In this document: positions 1 to 7,576 of the stretch, in pieces | How positions within the stretch are numbered: the first letter of the stretch is position 1 | How the letters are laid out: each line of letters starts with the position of its first letter | Assembly (NCBI GenBank): GCA_021299075.1 | Contig: JAJTFU010000032.1 | Span: forward strand, 1-19,947 | DNA: 19,947 nucleotides | Direction: 5' to 3' | From: Novosphingobium sp. | GTDB taxonomy: Bacteria > Pseudomonadota > Alphaproteobacteria > Sphingomonadales > Sphingomonadaceae | The notes under the pieces: model-generated | Databases searched by the model: none | Seen by the model: only the letters and a program-made list of their open reading frames with translations | Told to the model about the DNA's origin: nothing | Position numbers and translations under genes: made by a program

Positions 1-907
1 TTTCGAATCCAACCAGTTCGCCGGTCGCAAGGTCGATCTGCTTTTCGTAGTACGGCTCGAACTCCCCGGCCGCGATGCCGCGCCGCATTCCGGCTTCGAG
101 TTCGCTGCGAAAGCGCAGCTCGCTCTCCATCGCCGGCGCAAACCAGGCAATCCGGTTGCGGCCCTGGCGCTTGGCATGGAACATGGCAATGTCTGCCTTG
201 TGCAGCAGGGTCTGGGCTTCGTCGTCCGGCGCCGCGTCGCTGCGCGACAGGCCAACCGAGACAGTGGCCTCGATCTCCATCCCGTTCCATTCGACCACCT
301 GGCTCAGTCGATCGATCAGTTCGGCGCAGAGCTGATCGACCTGGTCGGGCCGCCGCGGATCGAACGGAATGATGCAGGCGAATTCATCGCCGCCCATCCG
401 CGCCAGCAGAGCGCCTTCGGGCAACAGGCCGCGGAGCCGCTCAGCCGCAGCCCGCAGGATCGCATCGCCGGCCTGGTGGCTGTGCAGGTCGTTGACGTGC
501 TTGAAGTTGTCGAGATCGAGCAGGGCAAAGGCCAGGGCGCGTCGATCGGCTTTGACTGTCGCCATCAAAGTATCTGCCGCGGCATTGATGCCGCGCCGGT
601 TGAGGCACCCGGTCAGGGGATCGGTCTCGGCCAGTTCAAGCGCCTCGGCGGCAACCCGGCGGGAGGCGACGACTTCGCGGGCCAGCTCGCGAAAACGTCG
701 CCAGCCAAGCAGAATCAAGGCGATGTTGAGCAGCATCGCGCTGGCTAGGATCTGGTCCGGGCCATCACCATCGCCAAAAATTGCGCGCAGAACTTTCGGC
801 AAAACCTGTCCGCCGGTGCCGACGAACATGATCACGGCGGCCACAGCGATGCCATGCGTGACAAAGTCCCGCTTTTTCTCCTGCCGTGCTGGTGGCAATG
901 CCGCCAT
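1..907 (-). CDS. GGDEF-EAL cyclic-di-GMP signalling protein, C-terminus cut by window edge
   Basis: Seen: translating from the ATG at 907 gives 302 residues that run off the window. Two hydrophobic segments (about residues 18-38 and 54-69) precede a linker and the diguanylate cyclase entry motif DPLTGCLNRRG (96-106). An intact GGDEF signature lies at 172-176. The last residues, EPYYEKQIDLATGELVGFE, match the start of an EAL phosphodiesterase domain, and the final Glu is probably the E of E-x-L. Family knowledge: GGDEF makes and EAL hydrolyses cyclic di-GMP, usually at the inner membrane under a sensory N-terminus. The RxxD product-inhibition site normally five residues before GGDEF is absent (PEGA occupies it). 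The start is supported by AAGGTG upstream of the ATG. Whether the EAL half is active cannot be seen here. No other gene shares its strand closely; the oxygenase upstream ends 72 bases away. Confidence 0.9.
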   Translation of the reverse strand, partial: MAALPPARQEKKRDFVTHGIAVAAVIMFVGTGGQVLPKVLRAIFGDGDGPDQILASAMLLNIALILLGWRRFRELAREVVASRRVAAEALELAETDPLTGCLNRRGINAAADTLMATVKADRRALAFALLDLDNFKHVNDLHSHQAGDAILRAAAERLRGLLPEGALLARMGGDEFACIIPFDPRRPDQVDQLCAELIDRLSQVVEWNGMEIEATVSVGLSRSDAAPDDEAQTLLHKADIAMFHAKRQGRNRIAWFAPAMESELRFRSELEAGMRRGIAAGEFEPYYEKQIDLATGELVGFE

Positions 908-979
908 GGGTCACCTTGCAGCCAAAGTTAGCCGCAATGGTCCCAGATCTTGCTGAAGTTTGAGTTAAAGGCCCGATTG

Positions 980-1918
980 CTACTTCTTCAGGCCGATTTC
1001 GCGCAGGCGCTGCTGCAGGAATTCATCGGCGGTGATGGGCTCTGGGTAACGATCCGGATTTTCGGCCGACACGCACTGCGGCAGCGTCTTGATCGGAAAA
1101 TCGCTGCGCAGGTGCAGGAAGAACGGCATCGAATAGCGGCTGAACTTCGCCCGTTCCGGATTGGGGTTGCGGACGCGGTGGATAGTGGAGGGCAGATAAT
1201 GGTTGGTCAGCCGTTCCAGCATGTCGCCGACGTTGATCACCATCGCGCCTTCAGGCGGTGAGGCGCTGATCCATTCCTTGCCCTGGTAAAGCAGCTCCAG
1301 CCCGGCTTCCTCGGCGCCGAGCAGCAGGGTGATCAGGTTGATATCACCATGCGCCCCGGCGCGGATTGCTTCGCCTTCCAGGTTAGGGATCGGCGGATAG
1401 TGCAGCAGGCGCATCACCGAGTTGCCATCCTCGATCCCCTGATCGAACCAATGCTCATCAAGCCCCAGGTAAAGGGCAATTGCAGAGAGGATTGTGGCGC
1501 CGGTCTCATCGAACTGGCGGTAGAGTTCGGTGAAGACCTCCTGGAAGCCTTCCGGTCGCGCCGGCCAGACGTTTGGCGGCATCGAAGCATCGGCCAAAGG
1601 GCTGCCTTCGGGCAAGTCGCGACCGACGTGCCAGAATTCCTTCAGGTCGTGGTGCTTGGCATCCTTGGCGATTTCGACCCCGAACGGAGTATAGCCACGG
1701 GCGCCCGCAATCGCCGGGTTGTGGTAGCTGCGCTTCTCTTCCTCGGGTAGCGCGAAGAACTCTTCCGACAGCTTCCATGCCCGGTCGATCAGGCCGCGGT
1801 CGATGGCGAAATCCTTGACCATGGCAAAGCCGAAAGTGCGGAAGCTTTCCCCGATTGCCTGGGCAAATTCCGCCTTGGGCATGGTCAGCGAGAGAACGGG
1901 GAGGGAAGTCAGGGACAT
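980..1918 (-). CDS. 2-oxoglutarate/Fe(II)-dependent oxygenase, isopenicillin N synthase-like
   Basis: The 312-residue protein has the fold order of the isopenicillin-N-synthase / DIOX_N family. An N-terminal segment with GFAMVKDFAID is followed by the jelly-roll metal site H190-x-D192 (GAHGDIN), a second His at 247 (STIHRVRNP) and the 2-oxoglutarate-binding R261-x-S263 (RYSMPFF). These are the complete 2-His-1-carboxylate triad and co-substrate motif, so an active cytosolic non-heme iron oxygenase is expected. Length is normal for the family. The substrate is not deducible: relatives include ethylene-forming, gibberellin and pyrimidine or amino-acid oxidising enzymes. It diverges from the EVE-domain gene with 65 bases between the two starts, and no neighbour points to a pathway. 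The ATG at 1918 is the only reasonable start; its upstream purine stretch (GAAAG) is weak. Confidence 0.88.
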   Translation of the reverse strand: MSLTSLPVLSLTMPKAEFAQAIGESFRTFGFAMVKDFAIDRGLIDRAWKLSEEFFALPEEEKRSYHNPAIAGARGYTPFGVEIAKDAKHHDLKEFWHVGRDLPEGSPLADASMPPNVWPARPEGFQEVFTELYRQFDETGATILSAIALYLGLDEHWFDQGIEDGNSVMRLLHYPPIPNLEGEAIRAGAHGDINLITLLLGAEEAGLELLYQGKEWISASPPEGAMVINVGDMLERLTNHYLPSTIHRVRNPNPERAKFSRYSMPFFLHLRSDFPIKTLPQCVSAENPDRYPEPITADEFLQQRLREIGLKK

Positions 1919-1983
1919 GGAGTGGACGCTTTCAAGATTCTAAGGCAATGGGCCGGGCCATAAACCCTTTCGCGAGTTCTGGC

Positions 1984-2403
1984 ATGACCAAAATCAAATC
2001 CTACTGGCTGATGAAATCGGAACCCGACGTCTATAGCTGGGATGACCTGGTGGCCGAAGGCGAGGGCACCTGGGACGGCGTGCGCAACTATACCGCGCGG
2101 CTTAACCTGCGGGCGATGGCAGTGGGTGACGAGGTGTTCTTCTATCACTCCAACATCGGGCTGGAGATTGTTGGAATTGCGGTGATTTCGCAGGAGGGTT
2201 TCGAGGATCCGACCGACGAGACCGGGCGCTGGACCTCGGTCAAGGTCAAGCCGGTGCGGAAGCTCAAGCGGCCGGTGACGCTGAAGGAAATCAAGGCTGA
2301 TCCGGCGCTGGTAGAAATGGAGCTGCTGACGAAGTTCCGGCTCTCAGTCAGCAAGGTGACCGAGGCCGAGTGGCAGCACGTGCTGGGGCTGGCAGCCGCT
2401 TAG
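1984..2403 (+). CDS. EVE domain-containing protein (ThyN1-like)
   Basis: This 139-residue protein is a single EVE domain. The family hallmarks are visible: YWLMKSEPDVYSWDDL at the N-terminus, TWDGVRNYTARLNLRAM, and GDEVFFYHSN. Family knowledge: EVE domains have a PUA/YTH-like fold and bind modified nucleotides in DNA or RNA (for example methylated or hydroxymethylated cytosine). Stand-alone bacterial copies are widespread and of unsettled role. The frame is open further upstream (to 1855), but I place the start at the ATG at 1984 because homologues begin within a few residues of YWLMKSEP. An in-frame ATG at 1948 would add 12 residues. It is divergent from the oxygenase. A small GC-rich hairpin (GCCGC/GCGGC) followed by four T overlaps the stop codon and may help termination. 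Confidence 0.9.
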   Translation: MTKIKSYWLMKSEPDVYSWDDLVAEGEGTWDGVRNYTARLNLRAMAVGDEVFFYHSNIGLEIVGIAVISQEGFEDPTDETGRWTSVKVKPVRKLKRPVTLKEIKADPALVEMELLTKFRLSVSKVTEAEWQHVLGLAAA

Positions 2404-2654
2404 CCGCTGCGGCGATTTTCCTACAGACCCGGCAACTGGTATGCTGGTTGTCGCTCTTTCAAATTGTTGAGAAGACCCTCCGGGCACTGCTTCGTTTGGC
2501 GTAGCCAAGCAGCACAGGTCAGACGGCTTTTTTCCTTTTCCCAACATTGCAAACCGCCGGAAATGGGACTGAAACCACGCAAATCTGCGCAATTCACCCT
2601 GTTGGAAGAAGCGGACCCAGTGTCAACTGTGTCAACCGCAGCGTAAGGCTGCCG
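2404..2654. other. Intergenic region, no gene recognised
   Basis: Both flanking genes end here (EVE from the left, ThDP enzyme from the right). It holds a short hairpin TTGGC-gta-GCCAA at 2496-2508, a run of six T at 2528-2533, and a 9-bp near-tandem repeat (GTGTCAACT then GTGTCAACC) at 2620-2637. A 60-codon open frame at 2464-2646 on the plus strand has no recognisable protein features and composition unlike its neighbours, so I do not call it a gene. The hairpin and T-run are 19 bases apart and do not form a canonical terminator. Confidence 0.5.
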
Positions 2655-4325
2655 CTACTTCCCGGCCTTTGCTCGCAGTCCCGAAACGCTCGCCCCACCG
2701 GCGCTGAGCTGCTCGATGTCGATGACCAGGTGCAGGAGGCGCAGGCCCTTGCGGTTTTTCGCTTCAGCCAGCGCGGCGTCGAACTCGGCATTGGTCTCGA
2801 CCCGCTCGGCCCAGCCGCCATAGGCGCGGGCAAGGGCGGCGAAGTCCGGGTTGTGGAGCGTCGTGCCGGACACCCGCTCCGGAAACTCGCGCTCCTGGTG
2901 CATCCGGATCGTGCCGTAGGCGCCGTTGTCGACCAGCACGACCAGCAGGTCGCAGCCAAATTGCACGGCGGTGGCCAGTTCCTGCCCATTCATCAGGAAA
3001 TCGCCATCGCCCGCCAGGGCGACAACGGTCCGCTCCGGGTGTCGCTTGGCGGCGGCGACGGCAGCGGGGACGCCATAGCCCATAGCTCCGGCGGTCGGGG
3101 CGAGCTGGGTCGGGAAGCCATTGTAATGCCAGTAGCGGTGCCACCAGCCGGAGAAGTTGCCGGCGCCGTTACAGATGATCGCATCGTCCGGCAGCGTGCG
3201 GCGCATCGCCGCGACGACCTGGCCCATGTCGAGCTTGTGGCCGTTGGGCTGGGGCGTCGACCAGTCGAGCCATTGCTGGTGCGCCTCTGGCCCGGCGTCG
3301 AAGGGGACGATGTCATCGTCCCAGAGGTCGGCGGCCTCCGCGAACTCGGCCATGTCGGCGCAGATTGCCAGATCGGCGCGATAGACCCGGCCTAGTTCCG
3401 CCGGGTCGGGGTGGATGTGGATCAGGGTCTGGCCGGGATGTTCCGGCGTAACCAGCGTGTAACTGTCCGTCGTCGCTTCACCGAGGCGCGCCCCGACCAC
3501 CAGCACCAAGTCCGCGTGCTTGATCCGCTCGACCAGTTTGGGGCTCGGGCCATAACCCAGGTTGCCGGCCCAGGCCTTGCTTGAATTGGGCACGGCGTCC
3601 TGACGCCGGAAGGCTCCGGCCACCGGCAAGCCAATCCGCTCGGCAAAGCTGGTGAAATGTTCGCGCGCCTTGGAATGCCAGCCGGCCCCGCCAACAATCG
3701 CGACCGGGGCGCAGGCATCTTCCAGCATTCGCATCAGCGTGCCCATGGCATCGGCGCAGACGGCCTGGGCAGGGCGGGCGATTGCCGGACGCGGGACAAG
3801 GCCGGAGACCTCTTCCAGCAGCATGTCTTCGGGCAGAGCAATCACCACCGGGCCGGGGCGGCCAGCCAGAGCGGTGGCCCAGGCGCGGGCGATGTACTCG
3901 GGAATCCGGCGGGGATCGTCGATCCGCAGCACCAGCTTGGCCAGCGGCGCGAACATCGTGCCGAAATCGACCTCCTGGAAGCCCTCGCGGTCCTTCATCC
4001 CGCGATCGACGTCGCCGATGAACAGCAGCATCGGCTGCGAATCCTGGAAGGCCACATGGGCGCCGATGCTGGCATTGGTTGCACCGGGACCGCGGGTGAC
4101 GAAGCAGACGCCCGGCTTGCCGGTCATCGTGCCGTCGGCGCAGGCCATGAAGGCGGCACCGCCTTCCTGGCGGCAGATCACGGTTTCGATCTGCGGCGTG
4201 TCATGCAGGGCGTCAAGAACGGCGAGGAAGCTCTCGCCGGGAACGGTGAAAATCCGGTCGCAGCCTTGTTCGATCAGGCAATCAACAAGCAAGCGGCCGC
4301 CGGTAACGCTGGTCTGTTCAGTCAT
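2655..4325 (-). CDS. Thiamine pyrophosphate-dependent enzyme, acetolactate synthase-like
   Basis: The 556-residue protein has the three domains of the POX/AHAS family in order. The N-terminal pyrimidine-binding domain carries the ThDP-activating Glu at 54 (CRQEGGAAFM). A central domain spans about 190-330 (VGGAGWHSKA, GARLGEATTDS). The C-terminal pyrophosphate domain has the GDG...DN metal/diphosphate motif (G439 to N467) preceded by TAGAMGYGVP. Family knowledge: such enzymes decarboxylate 2-oxo acids or condense the resulting activated aldehyde. Members include acetolactate synthase, benzoylformate and oxalyl-CoA decarboxylases and sulfoacetaldehyde acetyltransferase. No regulatory small subunit (ilvH) or ilvC lies next to it, so I infer a catabolic or side-branch enzyme rather than the main biosynthetic AHAS. 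The substrate is unresolved. Cytosolic, no signal peptide. Ribosome-binding site before the ATG at 4325 is poor. Confidence 0.88.
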   Translation of the reverse strand: MTEQTSVTGGRLLVDCLIEQGCDRIFTVPGESFLAVLDALHDTPQIETVICRQEGGAAFMACADGTMTGKPGVCFVTRGPGATNASIGAHVAFQDSQPMLLFIGDVDRGMKDREGFQEVDFGTMFAPLAKLVLRIDDPRRIPEYIARAWATALAGRPGPVVIALPEDMLLEEVSGLVPRPAIARPAQAVCADAMGTLMRMLEDACAPVAIVGGAGWHSKAREHFTSFAERIGLPVAGAFRRQDAVPNSSKAWAGNLGYGPSPKLVERIKHADLVLVVGARLGEATTDSYTLVTPEHPGQTLIHIHPDPAELGRVYRADLAICADMAEFAEAADLWDDDIVPFDAGPEAHQQWLDWSTPQPNGHKLDMGQVVAAMRRTLPDDAIICNGAGNFSGWWHRYWHYNGFPTQLAPTAGAMGYGVPAAVAAAKRHPERTVVALAGDGDFLMNGQELATAVQFGCDLLVVLVDNGAYGTIRMHQEREFPERVSGTTLHNPDFAALARAYGGWAERVETNAEFDAALAEAKNRKGLRLLHLVIDIEQLSAGGASVSGLRAKAGK

Positions 4326-4436
4326 TGCGGCGTCTTAGCGGCGCGCGGCAAAGGCGGCAACGCGGGGCGACCATTTATGACCATCAGGGTTACTGTCCCG
4401 CATTGGGATGGTGGAAATTCGGTAAGGTTACCGGGC

Positions 4437-4454
4437 TGGTTCGATGGTGAACCA
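4437..4454 (+). promoter_or_regulatory. Hairpin in the leader of the 63-residue small gene
   Basis: Perfect 6-bp inverted repeat TGGTTC-gatggt-GAACCA, ending 18 bases before the ATG at 4473. A second short dyad, GGTAA-gg-TTACC, lies just upstream. The arrangement could be an operator or a leader structure. It has no T-run and is not a terminator. Function is inferred only from position. Confidence 0.35.
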
Positions 4455-4472
4455 AGTCTTAAGCCTCTAGGT

Positions 4473-4664
4473 ATGAGACGCGCACTGGTTGTCACCGATG
4501 AGACTGCTCGCCATCCGTTCCTGGCGAGCCTGCCCCCGCATATCCGCCGTGGGATCGAACCGATCCAGCGGACGGTGCAGAAACACGTCTCGCTGCAGGA
4601 CGTGAGGGAATTCCTGATGGCCTATTGCGCCTGCTTCGTTGCGGTCAGCGCCTTTCTTATCTGA
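4473..4664 (+). CDS. Small hypothetical protein with hydrophobic C-terminus
   Basis: I do not recognise this 63-residue protein. It begins MRRALVVTDETARHP and has a basic/amphipathic middle (PHIRRGIEPIQRTVQKHV). It ends in a hydrophobic stretch of about 16 residues (FLMAYCACFVAVSAFLI region) with two cysteines, compatible with a C-terminal membrane anchor or a packed helix. Reasons to believe it is real: it occupies a gap not covered by any other gene, codon use is like its neighbours (GC-rich third positions), and a dyad-containing leader precedes it. Its last 8 bases overlap the 3' end of the convergent MFS gene. Evidence against: no clear ribosome-binding site upstream of the ATG (only AAGCCTCTAGGT). 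The open frame extends upstream across the start of the ThDP gene, but that part is antisense shadow. Confidence 0.6.
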   Translation: MRRALVVTDETARHPFLASLPPHIRRGIEPIQRTVQKHVSLQDVREFLMAYCACFVAVSAFLI

Positions 4665-5967
4665 TCGCAGCAGCCTCTTCTGCCGCGACCAGCTTGCGGC
4701 CGAGCCAGGCTGAAATCAGGCACATCGCGGCGCCCAGCAGCAGCTGATCGACCATTGGGATGCCGGCCGCGCTCATTGCCAGCGCGATAACTGAACCGAG
4801 CACCATCGCCCCCGAATTGACGATGTTGTTGGCTGCAATGGTGCGGGCCGTTTCAGACTTGTCCACAAATGTGGTCAGGAAAGCATAGAGCGGCACGACG
4901 AACATCCCGCCGGCGACCGAAATGCCGAGCAGGCTGAGCAGCAAGGGGATCGCCAGCGGTTCGTTGAGGAAGGCGGCGGTATCGAACAATCCGTCCTGCG
5001 GATGGGCGTACCACGTGTGGCAGACCCACCAGAAAGCGACCACGAACAAGCCCATCACCACCACCGAACTCGGCGAATAGCGCGCGGACACAGTGCCTTT
5101 AAGCAAGGCATTGACCGAGATCGAGCCGATTGCGACACCGATCGAGAAGATCACCAGGAACAGGCTGGCCACCTCCTTGCTGGCTGACAGCACGTTCTTG
5201 GCCAGCGGCGGGAACTGGATGAACAGCACGGCACCGATCGTCCAAAAGAAGCTGATCGCCATGATCGCCAGGAACACGCGGCGATCCTTCATGGTGTGGC
5301 GGATCAGGGCAACCGATGATCGCCAGACATGGAAATCCAGCGGCTCATCGGCAGTCTGCGGCGGGGCAGGCGGGACATAGCGTGACGTCACGTAGCCAAT
5401 CAGTGCCGTCAAAACGACCCCCACAGCCGCCCATTCGACCGGGATCCAGCCCGCCAGGATCGTGCCGGAGAGAATTGCGATATAGGTCCCGGCCTCAACC
5501 AGACCGGTGCCGGCCAGCACTTCGTTCTCATGCAGATGTTGCGGCAGGATCGCGTATTTGATCGGGCCGAAAAAGGTGGAATGGATGCCCATCGCCAGCA
5601 GCGCCAACAGCATCAGGCCAACAGTGACGGTCTGGCTAAGCAGGCCTTGCCACGCCAGCAGCAGCCCGGCCCCACCGACCAGCATGATGGCAATCTCTGA
5701 TGCCTTGACGATGCGGATGATCCGGGCCTTGTCGCGCATGTCAGCCAGCTGGCCGGCCAGTGCCGAAAGAAGGAAGAAGGGTGCGATGAACAGGGCCGAG
5801 GCAACCGCGCTGAACAGGCCCTCGGCCGCTTCGGAGTTGTAGAGCGTGTAGACAACGAAGAAGACCATCGCATTGCGATAGAGGTTGTCGTTGAACGCAT
5901 TGAGCAACTGGGTCACGAACAGCGGCAGGAAACGGCGGCTGCGGATCAGGTGGGTCGAAGTGGTCAT
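4657..5967 (-). CDS. MFS transporter, LplT/Aas-type (putative lysophospholipid transporter)
   Basis: A 436-residue integral membrane protein with about 12 predicted hydrophobic segments. The N-terminus FLPLFVTQLLNAFNDNLYRNAM is the characteristic opening of the LplT / Aas-MFS branch (FLxxF.TQ...AFNDN). GQLADMRDKARIIRI provides the loop 2-3 MFS signature, and the centre contains LFIQFPPLAKNVL. Family knowledge: LplT flips lysophosphatidylethanolamine/-glycerol inward for re-acylation by Aas. In many alphaproteobacteria the transporter domain occurs without, or fused to, the acyltransferase. Here no acyltransferase domain is attached and none lies next to it. It is divergent from pgsA (111 bases between starts), which fits a phospholipid role, although that is inference. 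The ATG at 5967 follows AAGGG. Related drug-export annotations cannot be fully excluded. Confidence 0.85.
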   Translation of the reverse strand: MTTSTHLIRSRRFLPLFVTQLLNAFNDNLYRNAMVFFVVYTLYNSEAAEGLFSAVASALFIAPFFLLSALAGQLADMRDKARIIRIVKASEIAIMLVGGAGLLLAWQGLLSQTVTVGLMLLALLAMGIHSTFFGPIKYAILPQHLHENEVLAGTGLVEAGTYIAILSGTILAGWIPVEWAAVGVVLTALIGYVTSRYVPPAPPQTADEPLDFHVWRSSVALIRHTMKDRRVFLAIMAISFFWTIGAVLFIQFPPLAKNVLSASKEVASLFLVIFSIGVAIGSISVNALLKGTVSARYSPSSVVVMGLFVVAFWWVCHTWYAHPQDGLFDTAAFLNEPLAIPLLLSLLGISVAGGMFVVPLYAFLTTFVDKSETARTIAANNIVNSGAMVLGSVIALAMSAAGIPMVDQLLLGAAMCLISAWLGRKLVAAEEAAAIR

Positions 5968-6047
5968 GCGGCCCTTGCTTTGTTGCCCCGGGCCAAGGCT
6001 CTAGCGATTGAAACGCTGCGGACAAGCCTGCTTACGCCTCTTTTGCA

Positions 6048-6062
6048 CCGGGTCGAACCCGG
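6048..6062 (+). promoter_or_regulatory. Hairpin in pgsA leader
   Basis: CCGGGT-cga-ACCCGG, a perfect 6-bp stem with a 3-base loop, ends 16 bases before the pgsA start codon. It sits where a Shine-Dalgarno sequence would be expected, and none is obvious (CTAGGC only). It could tune translation, but may be chance in GC-rich DNA. Confidence 0.35.
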
Positions 6063-6078
6063 CTAGGCTTTTCCGGCA

Positions 6079-6672
6079 ATGTGGACCTTGCCCAATATCC
6101 TCACCTTGTCGCGGATCGTGGCCCTGCCGCTGCTCGCCTTTCTGCTGTGGTGGCCTGACTGGCGGTTGGGCTACGGGCTCGCTTTTGTCCTCTATGTGCT
6201 GATGGGCATTACCGACTATTTCGATGGATACCTGGCCCGGACCAGCGGTGCCGTTTCGCGTCTGGGCGTGTTCCTCGATCCGATCGCGGACAAGATCATG
6301 GTCGCCACCGTGATCCTGACGCTGACTGCCCAAGGGATCCTGCGCGGCCCCTATGTTGGTGACATGCATGTCATTGCCGGCCTGGTCATTCTGGTGCGCG
6401 AGATTGCCGTATCGGGCCTGCGGGAGTTTCTCGGCGGCTTGCAGGTGTCGATGCCGGTCAGCCGCCTGGCGAAGTGGAAGACAACCTTTCAGCTTGTCTG
6501 CCTTGGTGCGCTGATCCTGGGGGTGGCGTGGCCGGAGTGGACGGTGGACGTCATGGGCCTCACCATCAACTTCCCGCACACGGTTGGCCTTACCACGCTC
6601 TGGGCGGCTGCAGTGCTGACGGTGATTACGGGCTGGGATTACCTGCGGGTTGGCCTGAAGCACATGGATTGA
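6079..6672 (+). CDS. pgsA: CDP-diacylglycerol--glycerol-3-phosphate 3-phosphatidyltransferase
   Basis: The 197-residue protein catalyses the committed step of phosphatidylglycerol (and hence cardiolipin) synthesis at the inner membrane: CDP-diacylglycerol plus glycerol-3-phosphate gives phosphatidylglycerophosphate and CMP. The complete CDP-alcohol phosphotransferase motif D-x2-DG-x2-AR-x8-G-x3-D-x3-D is present, starting in ITDYFDGYLAR and ending in GVFLDPIADK (about residues 45-73). Several hydrophobic helices and the N-terminus MWTLPNILTLSRI are typical. KWKTTFQL in the second half is the usual PgsA continuation. Length matches the family. It is divergent from the LplT-like gene. Its TGA is separated by one base from the stop codon of convergent oxyR, so the two transcripts probably overlap at their 3' ends. 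Confidence 0.96.
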   Translation: MWTLPNILTLSRIVALPLLAFLLWWPDWRLGYGLAFVLYVLMGITDYFDGYLARTSGAVSRLGVFLDPIADKIMVATVILTLTAQGILRGPYVGDMHVIAGLVILVREIAVSGLREFLGGLQVSMPVSRLAKWKTTFQLVCLGALILGVAWPEWTVDVMGLTINFPHTVGLTTLWAAAVLTVITGWDYLRVGLKHMD

Positions 6673-6673
6673 G

Positions 6674-7570
6674 CTAGCCCGCGCGCAGCTCTTCGGCCAG
6701 CAGCCGAAACTCTTCGCCGCGCGGGCTGTTCTTGCGCCAGACCAGGGCGATCTCGCGGTTGGCGGATTCGCTGATCAGGGGGCGGGCGACGACCTGGGTG
6801 CCGTTGAGGATACCTGCGTCCAATGCCATTTCAGGCAGCATAGTCAGCCCCAGGCCATTGTCGACCATCTGCACCAGCGTGTGCAGCGAGGTACCGATCA
6901 TGGTTGCGCTGGCGCGGAGTTCAGGGCGGTTGCAGGCCGCCAGGGCGTGCTCCTTCAGGCAATGCCCGTCTTCCAGCAGCAGGAGGCGATTCTCGTCGAT
7001 CAGGTCGGCCGAGATTTCGGCGGGCGGATCACGCGGATCGTCCTTGGGGAAGGCGACATAAAGCGCGTCGAGTTCGATCGTCTCCTTCTCGACCTCGCCT
7101 GTCGGGTAGGGCAGGGCCAGCAGCACGCAATCGCTGCGACCATGGTGCAGACTTTCGATCGCCGCCTGGCTGGTTTCCTCGCGCAGATAGAGCTTCAGCT
7201 GCGGGCGTTCGCGGCGCAGGCGGGGCAGCATGCGGGGCAGCAGGAACGGCGCGATCGTCGGGATCACGCTCATCCGAACTTCGCCCGAGAGCGGTTGACC
7301 GGCGCTCTGGACCATGTCCGAGAGCTCCTCGGCCTCGCGCAGCAGACGGTGGGCCTTGGCAACCACGGCATTGCCGAGCGGGGTAAAGCGCACTGCGCGC
7401 TTGGTCCGTTCCACCAGCACCACGTCGAGCAGCGTTTCCAGGTCGCGCAGACCAGCTGACAGCGTCGACTGCGAAACAAAGCAGGCATCGGCGGCGCGGC
7501 CAAAGTGGCCATGCTCATGCAGCGCGACAAGATACTGCAGCTGCTTGAGCGTGGGGAGGTAGGTGGTCAT
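6674..7570 (-). CDS. oxyR: LysR-type hydrogen peroxide-sensing regulator OxyR
   Basis: A 298-residue LysR-family regulator. The winged helix-turn-helix is at residues 5-60 (LKQLQYLVALHEHGHFGRAADACFVSQSTLSAG region, given here by position) and the effector domain covers about 95-290. The diagnostic peroxide-sensing pair is present: C204 in LEDGHCLKEHAL and C213 nine residues later, matching C199 and C208 of E. coli OxyR, with the same LEDGHC context. It should therefore form the intramolecular disulfide and activate peroxide-defence genes. It starts 6 bases after the stop of rnd on the same strand, with GGAG overlapping the rnd stop region as ribosome-binding site, so it is likely the second gene of an rnd-oxyR transcript. 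No catalase or ahpC is adjacent. It ends one base from convergent pgsA. Confidence 0.95.
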   Translation of the reverse strand: MTTYLPTLKQLQYLVALHEHGHFGRAADACFVSQSTLSAGLRDLETLLDVVLVERTKRAVRFTPLGNAVVAKAHRLLREAEELSDMVQSAGQPLSGEVRMSVIPTIAPFLLPRMLPRLRRERPQLKLYLREETSQAAIESLHHGRSDCVLLALPYPTGEVEKETIELDALYVAFPKDDPRDPPAEISADLIDENRLLLLEDGHCLKEHALAACNRPELRASATMIGTSLHTLVQMVDNGLGLTMLPEMALDAGILNGTQVVARPLISESANREIALVWRKNSPRGEEFRLLAEELRAG

Positions 7571-7576
7571 CGCATC

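Noticed and set aside
980..2403. 2OG oxygenase plus EVE protein as a base-modification or defence pair
   Set aside because: The oxygenase belongs to the small-molecule isopenicillin-N-synthase type, not the TET/JBP or AlkB type. No nuclease or methyltransferase is near, and the genes are divergent; the pairing is probably chance.
2464..2646. 60-codon open frame in the intergenic region
   Set aside because: No recognisable feature, no ribosome-binding site, and low-complexity composition unlike a conserved protein.
3657..4472. Upstream extension of the small plus-strand gene through the ThDP gene (335 codons in total)
   Set aside because: The extension is antisense to the conserved ThDP gene. 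Only the part from the ATG at 4473 lies in free sequence.
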